Shown here in pieces: positions 26,008-33,687 of a DNA stretch of 64,000 bases. The stretch is from Bacteroidota bacterium (lineage in GTDB: Bacteria > Bacteroidota > Bacteroidia > Flavobacteriales_D > Crocinitomicaceae). The stretch lies in contig SBGX01000012.1 of NCBI GenBank assembly GCA_006226425.1, forward strand, positions 1 to 64,000, read 5' to 3'. A program made the translations under genes and the position numbers. The stretch's first letter is position 1. Each line of letters starts with the position of its first letter. The notes under the pieces are model-generated. The model had not been told where the DNA came from. It ran no database searches and worked only from the letters and a program-made list of their open reading frames with translations.

Positions 26008-26448
26008 ATGCTACAAACAAAAATTTACGATGCAGTTAACAAACCAGGTGAATTTGAAAAGAAAAAACTTGTTCGCTTCCTGTTCGAAAATCTGGAAGAA
26101 TACGGTGATCCAGAAAAAGACATCAGAAGGGCAATTGAATACTCGGTCAAGGATTTTAGCTCCTTTGGTGGTTTTACAATCTCTCTGGAAGATGAAGGAA
26201 ATATGTTAGGAGTTCTGGTGATGAATCGAACCGGAATGGGAGGATATATTCCTGAGAATATTTTAGTATATATTGCTACCAGCGCGAAGCATCGGGGGCA
26301 AGGACTAGGGAAAAAATTGATGGAAAAAGCCATCAATTTTTGCCAGGGAGACATTGCACTACATGTCGAACAAAATAATCCGGCAAAAAAACTATACGAA
26401 AAAATGGGCTTTACGAATCCATATTTGGAAATGAGATTGAAAAAGTAG
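26008..26448 (+). CDS. GNAT-family N-acetyltransferase
   Basis: A 146-residue acetyltransferase. The acetyl-CoA-binding motif A is LVYIATSAKHRGQGLGKKLM, with the (R/Q)xxGxG/A signature at HRGQGLG; motif B follows (NNPAKKLYEKMGF). The ATG at 26008 is preferred over one 14 codons upstream because the fold starts there. The gene ends 4 bases before the symporter ORF and probably heads the operon with the symporter and racemase. The substrate is unknown; an amino acid or amine would suit the neighbours (inference). Confidence 0.85.
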   Translation: MLQTKIYDAVNKPGEFEKKKLVRFLFENLEEYGDPEKDIRRAIEYSVKDFSSFGGFTISLEDEGNMLGVLVMNRTGMGGYIPENILVYIATSAKHRGQGLGKKLMEKAINFCQGDIALHVEQNNPAKKLYEKMGFTNPYLEMRLKK

Positions 26449-26452
26449 AGCC

Positions 26453-27895
26453 ATGCAGATACATATTATTGATGTGGTCATATTCATGGCCTACCTGCTC
26501 CTAATGTTGGGAGTGGGACTTTATTTCATGAGGCGCACCAGCTCCATGGAAGACTATTATGTTGGTGGAAGAAAGATGTCTGCTGGTCATATTGGACTTT
26601 CGGTGGTGGCAACAGATGTGGGAGGAGGTTTTTCAATTGGTTTGGGAGGATTGGGTTTTGTGATGGGGATTTCGGGAAGTTGGATGCTTTTTACAGGATT
26701 GTTAGGGGCCTGGTTGAGCTCGGTGCTTTTGATCCCAAGAGTCCATAAGCTTTCTCAAACCAAAGGATTCCTGACTTTTCCTGATTTACTGAAAGATCGT
26801 TTCGGCCTCCGCGTTGCTTTATTGGCAGGGATTATTTCTTTTATAGGATATGTAGGCTTTACGAGCTCTCAGATTTTGGCGGGAGCGAAGCTGGCCACGG
26901 CAACTTTCGATGGCTTGAGACTGGAGGATACGGTTATTTTAATGGGAGCGGTAGTCGTTCTGTATACGGTGATCGGTGGAATTAAAGCAGTGATCTACAC
27001 AGATACCATCCAGTGGTTGATTCTTATTCTGGGCTTAATTGGCATAGGAATTCCTGTTTCGTATTGGAAGTTGGGAGGTTGGGAAGCAATTACTTCTAGC
27101 TTGCCTGCCAGTTTTCTTAGTCTCCAGGAAGTTGAACTGTCGGATGCGATTAACTGGTTGATCACCATTGTTCCGATCTGGTTTGTGGGTATGACACTCT
27201 ATCAGCGAATATATGCCTGCAAGGACGAAGGGACTGCAAAAAAAGCATGGAGGATCGCTGGACTATTCGAATGGCCTGCTATGGCATTTATGGGGGTTGT
27301 GTTGGGACTTTTTGCCAGGTCGGCTCATGAACAGGGACTTTATAGTTCAGTCGGATATACGGCGGCGCAAGCCATGGATTCCGAGTTGGGAGTTCCTTTG
27401 CTACTCGTTCATGTACTACCAGTAGGTTTATTGGGATTGATGATGTCAGCCTACTTTTCGGCGATCATGTCCACAGCGGATAGTTGTCTGATGGCAGCAT
27501 CGGGAAATTTGGTTTCGGACATCCTGCCGATCCGTTTTTTGAAAAAGTGGAATCCGGTTCGAAAATCTCAATTGGCAACACTGGTCATTGGGATGCTGGC
27601 CATTGTTTTATCGTCCTGGATGACAAATGTTCTCGAATTGATGCTATATTCGTATGCTTTTATGGTTTCCGGATTATTTGTTCCCGTGATGGGGGCACTA
27701 TTTTCAAAACAACCAAATCCAATAGCGGCACTTTTATCCATGTTGATCGGAGGGGGAACTACTCTCTTGCTGATCTTATGGGGAATTCCTTTGCCAGGAG
27801 ATCTGGATCCCAATTTTTTCGGTTTGTCGGCATCATTCATCGTATATGTCGGAACCACACAAATTCAAAATAAAATAACAAAACAAAATGGCTGA
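26453..27895 (+). CDS. Sodium:solute symporter (SSS family)
   Basis: A 480-residue inner-membrane transporter with about 13 hydrophobic segments. The N-terminal DVVIFMAYLLLMLGVGLYF helix, the DYYVGGRKMS motif, the GGFSIGLGGLGF region and the SAYFSAIMSTADSCLMAASG segment are typical of Na+-coupled SSS carriers, which move sugars, amino acids or organic acids. The stop overlaps the next gene's start by 8 bases (ATGGCTGA), so it is coupled to a PLP racemase, which points to an amino acid or amine as substrate (inference). Confidence 0.9.
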   Translation: MQIHIIDVVIFMAYLLLMLGVGLYFMRRTSSMEDYYVGGRKMSAGHIGLSVVATDVGGGFSIGLGGLGFVMGISGSWMLFTGLLGAWLSSVLLIPRVHKLSQTKGFLTFPDLLKDRFGLRVALLAGIISFIGYVGFTSSQILAGAKLATATFDGLRLEDTVILMGAVVVLYTVIGGIKAVIYTDTIQWLILILGLIGIGIPVSYWKLGGWEAITSSLPASFLSLQEVELSDAINWLITIVPIWFVGMTLYQRIYACKDEGTAKKAWRIAGLFEWPAMAFMGVVLGLFARSAHEQGLYSSVGYTAAQAMDSELGVPLLLVHVLPVGLLGLMMSAYFSAIMSTADSCLMAASGNLVSDILPIRFLKKWNPVRKSQLATLVIGMLAIVLSSWMTNVLELMLYSYAFMVSGLFVPVMGALFSKQPNPIAALLSMLIGGGTTLLLILWGIPLPGDLDPNFFGLSASFIVYVGTTQIQNKITKQNG

Positions 27896-28991
27896 GTTAA
27901 AAATTTATACCAATAAAATTCAAGAGAATATCAGAACGTTGAGCAGCTATTTCAGAGAGAAAGGAATTCAATGGAGTTTGGTGACCAAAGTGTTTTCAGG
28001 AGACAAGGAATTTCTTAAAAATGTGCTGACACAGGAAGTTATCGATGAGATTTATTCCATTGGGGATTCCAGGTTGACGAGTTTAAAGAATTTGAAGGCG
28101 GTGAATCCGGAGATGAGAACCATTTATATTAAACCTCCGGCAAAAATTTATGCCAGTGAAGTCGTTCGATATGCAGATATTTCCTTAAATTCTTCCTTTT
28201 CAACCATCAAAGCTCTGAACGAAGAAGCCCGAAAACAGGGTAAAGTACATCAGATCATCATCATGATTGAGTTGGGTGAACTTCGGGAAGGGGTCAAGCG
28301 TTCCGATATTATGGCTTTTTATGAAAAGGTATTTGACCTTCCGAACATCGAAGTCATCGGACTTGGATCGAATTTGGGATGCATGTATGGGATCGAACCC
28401 ACATACGATAAATTGCTTCAGTTGTCTCTTTACAAAGAGCTTATTTCGGCACGTTTTCAAAAGGAACTTTCATTGGTTTCGGGAGGAACCTCGATCACAC
28501 TTCCCTTAATAGAGAATAAGACGGTACCAAAAGAAATAAACCATTTCAGGGTTGGTGAAGCGGCTTTTTTCGGACTCAGCCCACTCAACAATGAGAAGTT
28601 TATTAACCTAAATACAGACACATTTGAATTTCAGGCGAATATCATTGAGCTCGAAGAGAAGAAAATAATACCCGATGGGGTGATCAGTGACGGACATGTG
28701 GGGCAGACGGCTGAGTTGACGGAGGAAGATGTGAGTCAGACCTCCTATAAAGCCATTTTGGATTTCGGACTACTGGATCTTGATAAGGAAGACATTGAAT
28801 CGACGGATCCTGATCTGACTTTCGTAGGGATCACATCTGACATGATCGTAGTTGATATTGGGAAAAACAGAGATGGGAAAGGAAAGGTTCGCTATCAGAT
28901 TGGTGACAAAATTTCATTTAAGCCAAATTACATGGCCGTTGCCAGGCTCCTTAACTCCAAGTTCATAGATAAAGTATTTATCAATTCATAA
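27888..28991 (+). CDS. Alanine racemase-like PLP enzyme (N-terminal-barrel family)
   Basis: A 367-residue PLP-dependent amino-acid racemase of the alanine/ornithine-racemase type. The PLP lysine is Lys34 in SLVTKVFSG. Further marks are the barrel strands IIIMIELGELREGV, VIGLGSNLGC and SLVSGGTSITLP, and the phosphate-binding FRVGEAAFFG. The C-terminal beta domain includes DGHVGQTAE. The overlap with the symporter gene suggests that uptake and stereo-inversion of the same amino acid belong to one pathway. Which amino acid cannot be told; broad-specificity and ornithine racemases share this layout. Confidence 0.8.
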   Translation: MAELKIYTNKIQENIRTLSSYFREKGIQWSLVTKVFSGDKEFLKNVLTQEVIDEIYSIGDSRLTSLKNLKAVNPEMRTIYIKPPAKIYASEVVRYADISLNSSFSTIKALNEEARKQGKVHQIIIMIELGELREGVKRSDIMAFYEKVFDLPNIEVIGLGSNLGCMYGIEPTYDKLLQLSLYKELISARFQKELSLVSGGTSITLPLIENKTVPKEINHFRVGEAAFFGLSPLNNEKFINLNTDTFEFQANIIELEEKKIIPDGVISDGHVGQTAELTEEDVSQTSYKAILDFGLLDLDKEDIESTDPDLTFVGITSDMIVVDIGKNRDGKGKVRYQIGDKISFKPNYMAVARLLNSKFIDKVFINS

Positions 28992-29098
28992 AATTTTTGG
29001 AGTTAGGCATTAAGTCAACCGATTTAGCTCTAAACGGCTGTGCTTAGGCCTACTTAATTAGGCCCGAATTTCTTATTTTTAAGGAAAGTCGATACATA

Positions 29099-29848
29099 AT
29101 GTCGTTGCTGAAAAAAGGAGTTATTCTGTTTGGCCTGTTTGCCATGTCTACGAGCACTTGGGCACAAAAACAAGTGAGTGTCAAGGATCAACAATGGCTT
29201 CAATATTATAGTGAATTGAAGTTCAATAAGAACTGGAGACTTCTGACTGATTTGGCATTGCGATCGTCAGGTGGGACGCTTGAGTTGAATCAGGTGATGC
29301 TTCGTACAGGGATTGGATATCGAATGAATCCACATTTGATGCTGGTGGGAGGAGTATTGTATGGTGTCCAAATGGAAGAGTATCGGTCGCAACGATACGA
29401 ATTAAGGGGATACCAGGAGGCCAGGATCCGAAATAATTACAGCAAATTGAGTATGGAGCAACGTTTGCGATTGGAACAACGTTATTTTGACAATTTTGTC
29501 GCTTCTGGTTTGTATTCTGACCCATTGTTCCATTGGAGATTGAGGTATCGTTTACAATTCGAATGGAAACTCTGGAGTTCCCAACAAAGGGAAAATGAAA
29601 TGGAGTTGAATTTGATTGTGGCAGATGAACTCTTTTTTCACTTGGGGACAGATAATGGCCATGATCTGCTGGGGCAAAACAGGTTCATGGGAGGACCTAC
29701 ATTCGAGTTGAATGATTCATGGTCATTTACATTGTTATACAATTATCAGTATGGTGCTGATGATGAAGTTCATCACTTTGAGATTGATCATGTCATTTGG
29801 TTGGGAATCAAACACAATATAGACATGAGAGGGGATTCAAAGAGATAA
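29099..29848 (+). CDS. DUF2490 outer-membrane protein
   Basis: A 249-residue protein with a signal peptide (MSLLKKGVILFGLFAMSTST, cleavage near WAQ) and the DUF2490 pattern: WLQYYSELKFNKNWRLLTD, an LRTGIGYRMNPHLML block, a basic RLRLEQRYF and WRLRYRLQFEWKL, and a final barrel strand. The family is thought to form outer-membrane barrels; function unknown. The upstream gap (28992-29098) has a weak 5-bp hairpin GGCCT/AGGCC and an imperfect promoter element. Confidence 0.82.
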   Translation: MSLLKKGVILFGLFAMSTSTWAQKQVSVKDQQWLQYYSELKFNKNWRLLTDLALRSSGGTLELNQVMLRTGIGYRMNPHLMLVGGVLYGVQMEEYRSQRYELRGYQEARIRNNYSKLSMEQRLRLEQRYFDNFVASGLYSDPLFHWRLRYRLQFEWKLWSSQQRENEMELNLIVADELFFHLGTDNGHDLLGQNRFMGGPTFELNDSWSFTLLYNYQYGADDEVHHFEIDHVIWLGIKHNIDMRGDSKR

Positions 29849-29897
29849 GAGATTAGCAACTTTCTTTTCGTTACATTTATGATCTAAAATAAAGAAT

Positions 29898-30347
29898 ATG
29901 GGACTTCAGCAAAGTGTACAAATTCAATCAACGAAAAAGAAAATTTGGGAGATTATTTCTGATATTGATCAGGCATCAGAGACTATCTCTGGGATTATCT
30001 CCGTTCGGGTTATCGAACGACCAGAGCAGGGGATGAAAGGACTGAAGTGGGAGGAAACTCGAAAAATGTTTGGAAAGGAAGCGAAGGAAACCATGTGGGT
30101 GATTGAGACGGATGATGAAAGTTACTATGTGACCCAGGCAGAAAACCACGGAGCTATTTATACCAGTTCGATGCACGTTGAGGGGGAAGATGGGAATTGT
30201 ACCTTGCGTATGGAGTTCGATGCGAAAGCGACAAGTTTTGGTGCCAAAATTTCCATGGCAATTTTTAGTTTGTTCTTTCGTGGAGCAACCAAAAAAGTAA
30301 TTCTGCAAGACCTGAACGATATTAAAAGGAAGGCAGAAAATGACTGA
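29898..30347 (+). CDS. SRPBCC-family protein
   Basis: A 149-residue START/Bet v1-like (SRPBCC) protein, recognised from the N-terminal strand SVQIQSTKKKIWEIISDID, the central VIERPEQGMKGLKWEETRK hairpin, a TSMHVEGEDGNCTLRMEF strand pair and the long C-terminal helix (VILQDLNDIKRKAEN). These proteins bind hydrophobic ligands in a cavity. The gene overlaps the DoxX gene by 8 bases, so a shared membrane or redox task is possible. Confidence 0.75.
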   Translation: MGLQQSVQIQSTKKKIWEIISDIDQASETISGIISVRVIERPEQGMKGLKWEETRKMFGKEAKETMWVIETDDESYYVTQAENHGAIYTSSMHVEGEDGNCTLRMEFDAKATSFGAKISMAIFSLFFRGATKKVILQDLNDIKRKAEND

Positions 30348-30795
30348 GATTTATACGGAACGCAATCGAGCTGTTGCGCTTTTGATGCTTAGGTTCCTAC
30401 TGGGAATCATCTTCTTGTTTCAGGGCTATGGGAAGGTGTTTCGATGGGGAGTGGAAAACCTATACGAGCAAATGTTTTTGAAAGATTATGGAGCCTTTTT
30501 TCCAGAAAACTTGTTGAAGTTCACGGCATATTATACCTCCTATGTGGAATTGATTGGAGGGGGCTTGTTGATTCTGGGGCTTTTCAGAAACTATACTCTG
30601 TACGCCCTGACCTCGGTGCTTCTGATCGTGAGTGTCGGGCACGGATGGGCCGAGGGAATTTGGGATTTATCACATGTCTGGTATCGTGCGGCATGCCTGT
30701 TTGTGATACTTGTCTTGCCTGCTTCCTGGGATCGATGGAATTTTGATTCCTGGTGGTTGCAAAGAAAAAAATACAAAAATTCGGAAATGAACTAG
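30340..30795 (+). CDS. DoxX-family membrane protein
   Basis: A 151-residue inner-membrane protein with four helices and the DoxX features: LLMLRFLLGIIFLFQGYGKV, the FLKDYGAFFPENLLKFTAYY loop and LIGGGLLILGLFRNYTLYAL. DoxX proteins are linked to quinone oxidation or redox homeostasis, but most are uncharacterised. It is coupled to the SRPBCC gene by an 8-base overlap and followed after 55 bases by another small membrane gene. Confidence 0.8.
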   Translation: MTEIYTERNRAVALLMLRFLLGIIFLFQGYGKVFRWGVENLYEQMFLKDYGAFFPENLLKFTAYYTSYVELIGGGLLILGLFRNYTLYALTSVLLIVSVGHGWAEGIWDLSHVWYRAACLFVILVLPASWDRWNFDSWWLQRKKYKNSEMN

Positions 30796-30850
30796 ACCTT
30801 TTTGAATTCCATACGTTCTAAATAATAGACTGGCTGGACAGAAAGATTTT

Positions 30851-31231
30851 ATGAAGCGATTGAACCGACTTTTGAACTGGACCCCCGAACTATACTTCCT
30901 CATGTTTTATTGGCTTTGGGTCATAGAAGAACAGGCACAGATACCATTGTTGCGCTTTCCGGAGATTATGTACAGCATTCCGATTGCTCTTGGCATTGTT
31001 TTCGCCTTGCAATATTTTATGCGAGCAAAAGCACTTGGAATATTTATCCTGGTGGCTTTAATTGCCGGCTCACTGGTGAATTTGTTTTCATATTTCTCAC
31101 GCTTTTATGAGGAAGGGTCAGGACCAAACTCCTGGAGTCTGCTTGTCTTTGGAACAATGATGCTGATTACCAATGTCGTCATGTTGATCTGGTTGGCCGG
31201 AAAGTATCGTTTGAAGAAAGCGGTCAATTAA
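30851..31231 (+). CDS. Small integral membrane protein, unknown
   Basis: A 126-residue protein with four predicted membrane helices (about 12-28, 37-55, 60-80 and 96-116), a positively charged N-terminus (MKRLNRLLNW) and a Lys/Arg tail (GKYRLKKAVN). No family is recognised. Same strand and close spacing suggest it belongs to the SRPBCC-DoxX unit. Confidence 0.6.
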   Translation: MKRLNRLLNWTPELYFLMFYWLWVIEEQAQIPLLRFPEIMYSIPIALGIVFALQYFMRAKALGIFILVALIAGSLVNLFSYFSRFYEEGSGPNSWSLLVFGTMMLITNVVMLIWLAGKYRLKKAVN

Positions 31232-31259
31232 TTGAATAGAGAAAATCGACACATTCGAG

Positions 31260-31267
31260 TAACTTTG
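31260..31267 (+). promoter_or_regulatory. -7 element TAACTTTG directly before the SpoU gene
   Basis: An exact TAnnTTTG match that ends 4 bases before the ATG at 31272. If used, the transcript would start at or near the start codon (leaderless). A TTG at 31232 is 25 bases upstream, a poor -33 spacing, so the call is tentative. Confidence 0.35.
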
Positions 31268-31271
31268 GGGC

Positions 31272-31754
31272 ATGAAAACAAAAACGCAACAAGGTTTTTT
31301 TTCAATAGGAGTTTATCGTCATAAAACGGATCACAACATTGGAACTTTGTGGAGGTCAGCCTACATTTTGGGGGCCAGTTACATTTTTACCGTCTGTAAA
31401 AAGTATAAGAAACAGAGTTCAGATGTGGTAAAAACATGGACCCGGATTCCCCAGTTCTATTATGAAGATTTTGATGAATTGATGAAGAATATTCCGCGCG
31501 ATTGCCGGGTGGTGGGAGTTGAGATGGATGACCGGGCAGTCGAGTTAAAGGATTTTGAACATCCGAAAAGAGCAATTTATCTATTGGGGGCAGAAGATAA
31601 CGGACTTCCTCCGGAGGTGAGAGATCGTTGCCATTTCCTGGTTAAATTGCAAGGGAATTCCTCTATGAATGTCGGGGTTACGGGATCGATTGTGATGTAC
31701 GATCGCATCTCCAAAATTCCAACGGAATTGCCCCCGGATCATCGTTTCGGGTAG
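31272..31754 (+). CDS. SpoU/TrmH-family RNA 2'-O-methyltransferase
   Basis: A 160-residue SPOUT-class RNA methyltransferase. Motif 1 is HNIGTLWRSAYILGA, motif 2 YLLGAEDNGLPPEV and motif 3 LQGNSSMNVGVTGSIVMYDR, the trefoil-knot SAM site of the family. It methylates ribose in tRNA or rRNA; the exact nucleotide cannot be predicted. Short single-domain length resembles tRNA-modifying TrmH/TrmL types. It lies upstream of rplS with a separate promoter in between. Confidence 0.88.
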   Translation: MKTKTQQGFFSIGVYRHKTDHNIGTLWRSAYILGASYIFTVCKKYKKQSSDVVKTWTRIPQFYYEDFDELMKNIPRDCRVVGVEMDDRAVELKDFEHPKRAIYLLGAEDNGLPPEVRDRCHFLVKLQGNSSMNVGVTGSIVMYDRISKIPTELPPDHRFG

Positions 31755-31783
31755 GAGGTAAACAAAGATTTGGCGGAATACAT

Positions 31784-31791
31784 TATTTTTG
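31784..31791 (+). promoter_or_regulatory. Candidate rplS promoter -7 element (TATTTTTG)
   Basis: An exact TAnnTTTG match 101 bases before the rplS ATG. The implied leader of roughly 95 bases is long for this genome and could hold autogenous control, but no conserved L19-leader structure could be demonstrated by eye. No good -33 element was found at the usual spacing. Confidence 0.4.
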
Positions 31792-31892
31792 TTCCCGGAA
31801 GACGAAAAAAAAATGTCTGGAAAGCGGTTATATCGGAAAAAATCCGTAATATTGCACCCCGAATTGCGGTTAACATTTGAATTTAAAGTATC

Positions 31893-32252
31893 ATGGATAT
31901 CATAAAAGAGCTTCAAAATGAATTAGTTGAGACCAAACAATTTCCCGAGTTTGGTGCCGGAGATACAGTTACGGTATCTTATAAGATTAAAGAAGGGAAT
32001 AAAGAACGTATTCAGCAATTCCAGGGAGTAGTGATCCAACGTCGTGGTACTGGAACATCTGAAACATTTACGGTTCGTAAAATGTCAGGAAACGTAGGGG
32101 TAGAACGTATCTTCCCAATTTCCTCTCCTTTCTTGGAAAGCATTACAGTGAACAAAAGAGGTTCTGTGCGTAGAGCACGTATCTTCTACTTCAGAGAGCG
32201 TACAGGTAAAGCTGCTCGTATCAAGGAGAAAAGAAGAGCTTCTGAAAAATAA
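31893..32252 (+). CDS. rplS: 50S ribosomal protein L19
   Basis: A 119-residue L19 of standard length, part of the 30S-50S interface of the ribosome. Diagnostic blocks are [40 protein letters not shown] and [15 protein letters not shown], with a basic tail ([20 protein letters not shown]). It is followed 20 bases later by a clear terminator, so it ends its unit. Confidence 0.98.
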   Translation: MDIIKELQNELVETKQFPEFGAGDTVTVSYKIKEGNKERIQQFQGVVIQRRGTGTSETFTVRKMSGNVGVERIFPISSPFLESITVNKRGSVRRARIFYFRERTGKAARIKEKRRASEK

Positions 32253-32272
32253 GATTTTTGAAAATGATACAG

Positions 32273-32299
32273 AAAAGGCCGTTTTAAACGGTCTTTTTT
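32273..32299 (+). terminator. Terminator after rplS
   Basis: A GGCCGTT/AACGGTC stem (one G-T pair) with a 3-base loop is extended by four A-T pairs and ends in a T run. Confidence 0.85.
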
Positions 32300-32317
32300 G
32301 TTTTAAAGCAGAAGGAT

Positions 32318-33088
32318 ATGTTTTTCATTTTGTCTAAACTCTTTTATTTTTTGCTGAGCCCCTTTGTTTGGTTCATTATTGCCTTGTTGTTTGCCTTCTT
32401 CTCAAAAAAGGACAAAAGAAGAAAGATTGCGAGGTATCTAAGTCTTGGAATTCTGATTTTCTTTTCCAACGCCGTCATATTTTTGGAGGTTGAACGTTGG
32501 TGGGAAGTTCCTGCCACGCCTTTAAAGCAAGTGGAGAACTACGATGTCGGAATCGTTCTGGGAGGAATGTTTGAGTACAATCAGGATGTGAAAGAGTTAA
32601 GCGTGAGAAGGGGGGCAGATCGAATTTGGCAGGCATTGAACCTGTATAAGATGGGGAAGATTCGTAAAATTTTAATCTCCGGCGGTTCTGGGTATGTATC
32701 TGACCGTGGACTCTCTGAAGGTAGCCAATTGAAAGAAGTGCTTTTGCGTTGGGGGATTCCCAAAGAAGATTTATTACAGGAATCTATTTCCAGGAATACC
32801 TACGAAAATGCGGTGGAATGTAAAAAGTTGTTGAGTAACAAGTATTCGAATAAAAAGCAACGGGTACTGCTCATCACTTCGGGACAACACATGCGTCGGG
32901 CGCGTGCCATATTTAAGAAGCAGGGACTGGATTGTGCTACTTTTTCGACAGACCTTTATTCTTTCCAAAACAGGAACTACCATTTCGATCATTATGTTGT
33001 TCCTAGTATCAAAACGATCGCCGAATGGACTCCTTTGATCAAGGAATGGGTGGGGTATATCGTATATGATGTGATGGACTATCTCTGA
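32318..33088 (+). CDS. YdcF/ElyC-family membrane protein (DUF218)
   Basis: A 256-residue protein with two N-terminal membrane helices (about 1-25 and 40-55) and a DUF218 (YdcF-like) domain: VGIVLGGMFEYN, RGADRIWQALNLYKMGK, ILISGGSG, SRNTYENAVECKKLL and LLITSGQHMRRARAIFKKQG. ElyC, a relative in Escherichia coli, affects cell-envelope precursor handling; the role here is not known. Its TGA overlaps by one base (TGATG) the start of the AlkB-like gene. Confidence 0.85.
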   Translation: MFFILSKLFYFLLSPFVWFIIALLFAFFSKKDKRRKIARYLSLGILIFFSNAVIFLEVERWWEVPATPLKQVENYDVGIVLGGMFEYNQDVKELSVRRGADRIWQALNLYKMGKIRKILISGGSGYVSDRGLSEGSQLKEVLLRWGIPKEDLLQESISRNTYENAVECKKLLSNKYSNKKQRVLLITSGQHMRRARAIFKKQGLDCATFSTDLYSFQNRNYHFDHYVVPSIKTIAEWTPLIKEWVGYIVYDVMDYL

Positions 33089-33687
33089 TGGACTTATTTG
33101 ATCAGCAAGAGGAGTTTTTAGAACTCGAAGGGGGATATCTTCGCCTATTTAGGAGCTTTCTGAGTGCGGCTGAATCAGATCGTCTATTTCATTATTTCAT
33201 AGATAAATTGAAGTGGGAACAATCGAGCATTCGCATTTTTGGAAAGACCCATTTGTCTCCCCGTTTGGAAGCATACTATAGCTTGGATCCCCGGAAAAGT
33301 TATGCATATTCGGGAAAACAATTGACTGTTCATGAGATGGACCCTGAGCTGAATAGCTTGCTTGAGCAGTTGAACACAGTGTTTGATCACGATTTTAACG
33401 CCGTGCTGGCCAATTTGTACCGGGATGGAAAAGATAGCAACGGATGGCACGCCGATGATGAGCCGGAATTGGGGCCTCAACCGCAAATCGCCTCGATCAG
33501 TCTGGGGGCGTCCAGGGATTTTCAACTCAAACCTAAGAAAGGAGGTGATATGCTTTCCCTCCAACTCGATCACGGTAGCTTATTGTGGATGGGTGGAAAA
33601 TTGCAACAACATTGGAAGCATCAATTGCCCAAACGCTTGTCTGTTCGAGACGCACGCATTAATCTCACTTTTCGGAAGGTGTATTAA
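33088..33687 (+). CDS. AlkB-like 2OG/Fe(II) dioxygenase
   Basis: A 199-residue AlkB-family oxygenase, closest in pattern to the ALKBH2/3 type that removes alkyl groups from DNA or RNA bases by oxidation. Iron ligands are His121 and Asp123 (GWHADDEPELG) and His178 (WKHQLPK); the 2-oxoglutarate-binding arginines lie in RINLTFR (Arg190, Arg196). The substrate-lid stretch is YYSLDPRKSYAYSG. It is translationally coupled to the YdcF gene. The stop abuts the stop of the convergent SGNH gene with no gap. Confidence 0.92.
   Translation: MDLFDQQEEFLELEGGYLRLFRSFLSAAESDRLFHYFIDKLKWEQSSIRIFGKTHLSPRLEAYYSLDPRKSYAYSGKQLTVHEMDPELNSLLEQLNTVFDHDFNAVLANLYRDGKDSNGWHADDEPELGPQPQIASISLGASRDFQLKPKKGGDMLSLQLDHGSLLWMGGKLQQHWKHQLPKRLSVRDARINLTFRKVY

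Noticed and set aside
28992-29098. A terminator after the racemase gene
   Set aside because: The GGCCT/AGGCC hairpin has only 5 base pairs, an 8-base loop and no T run directly after it.
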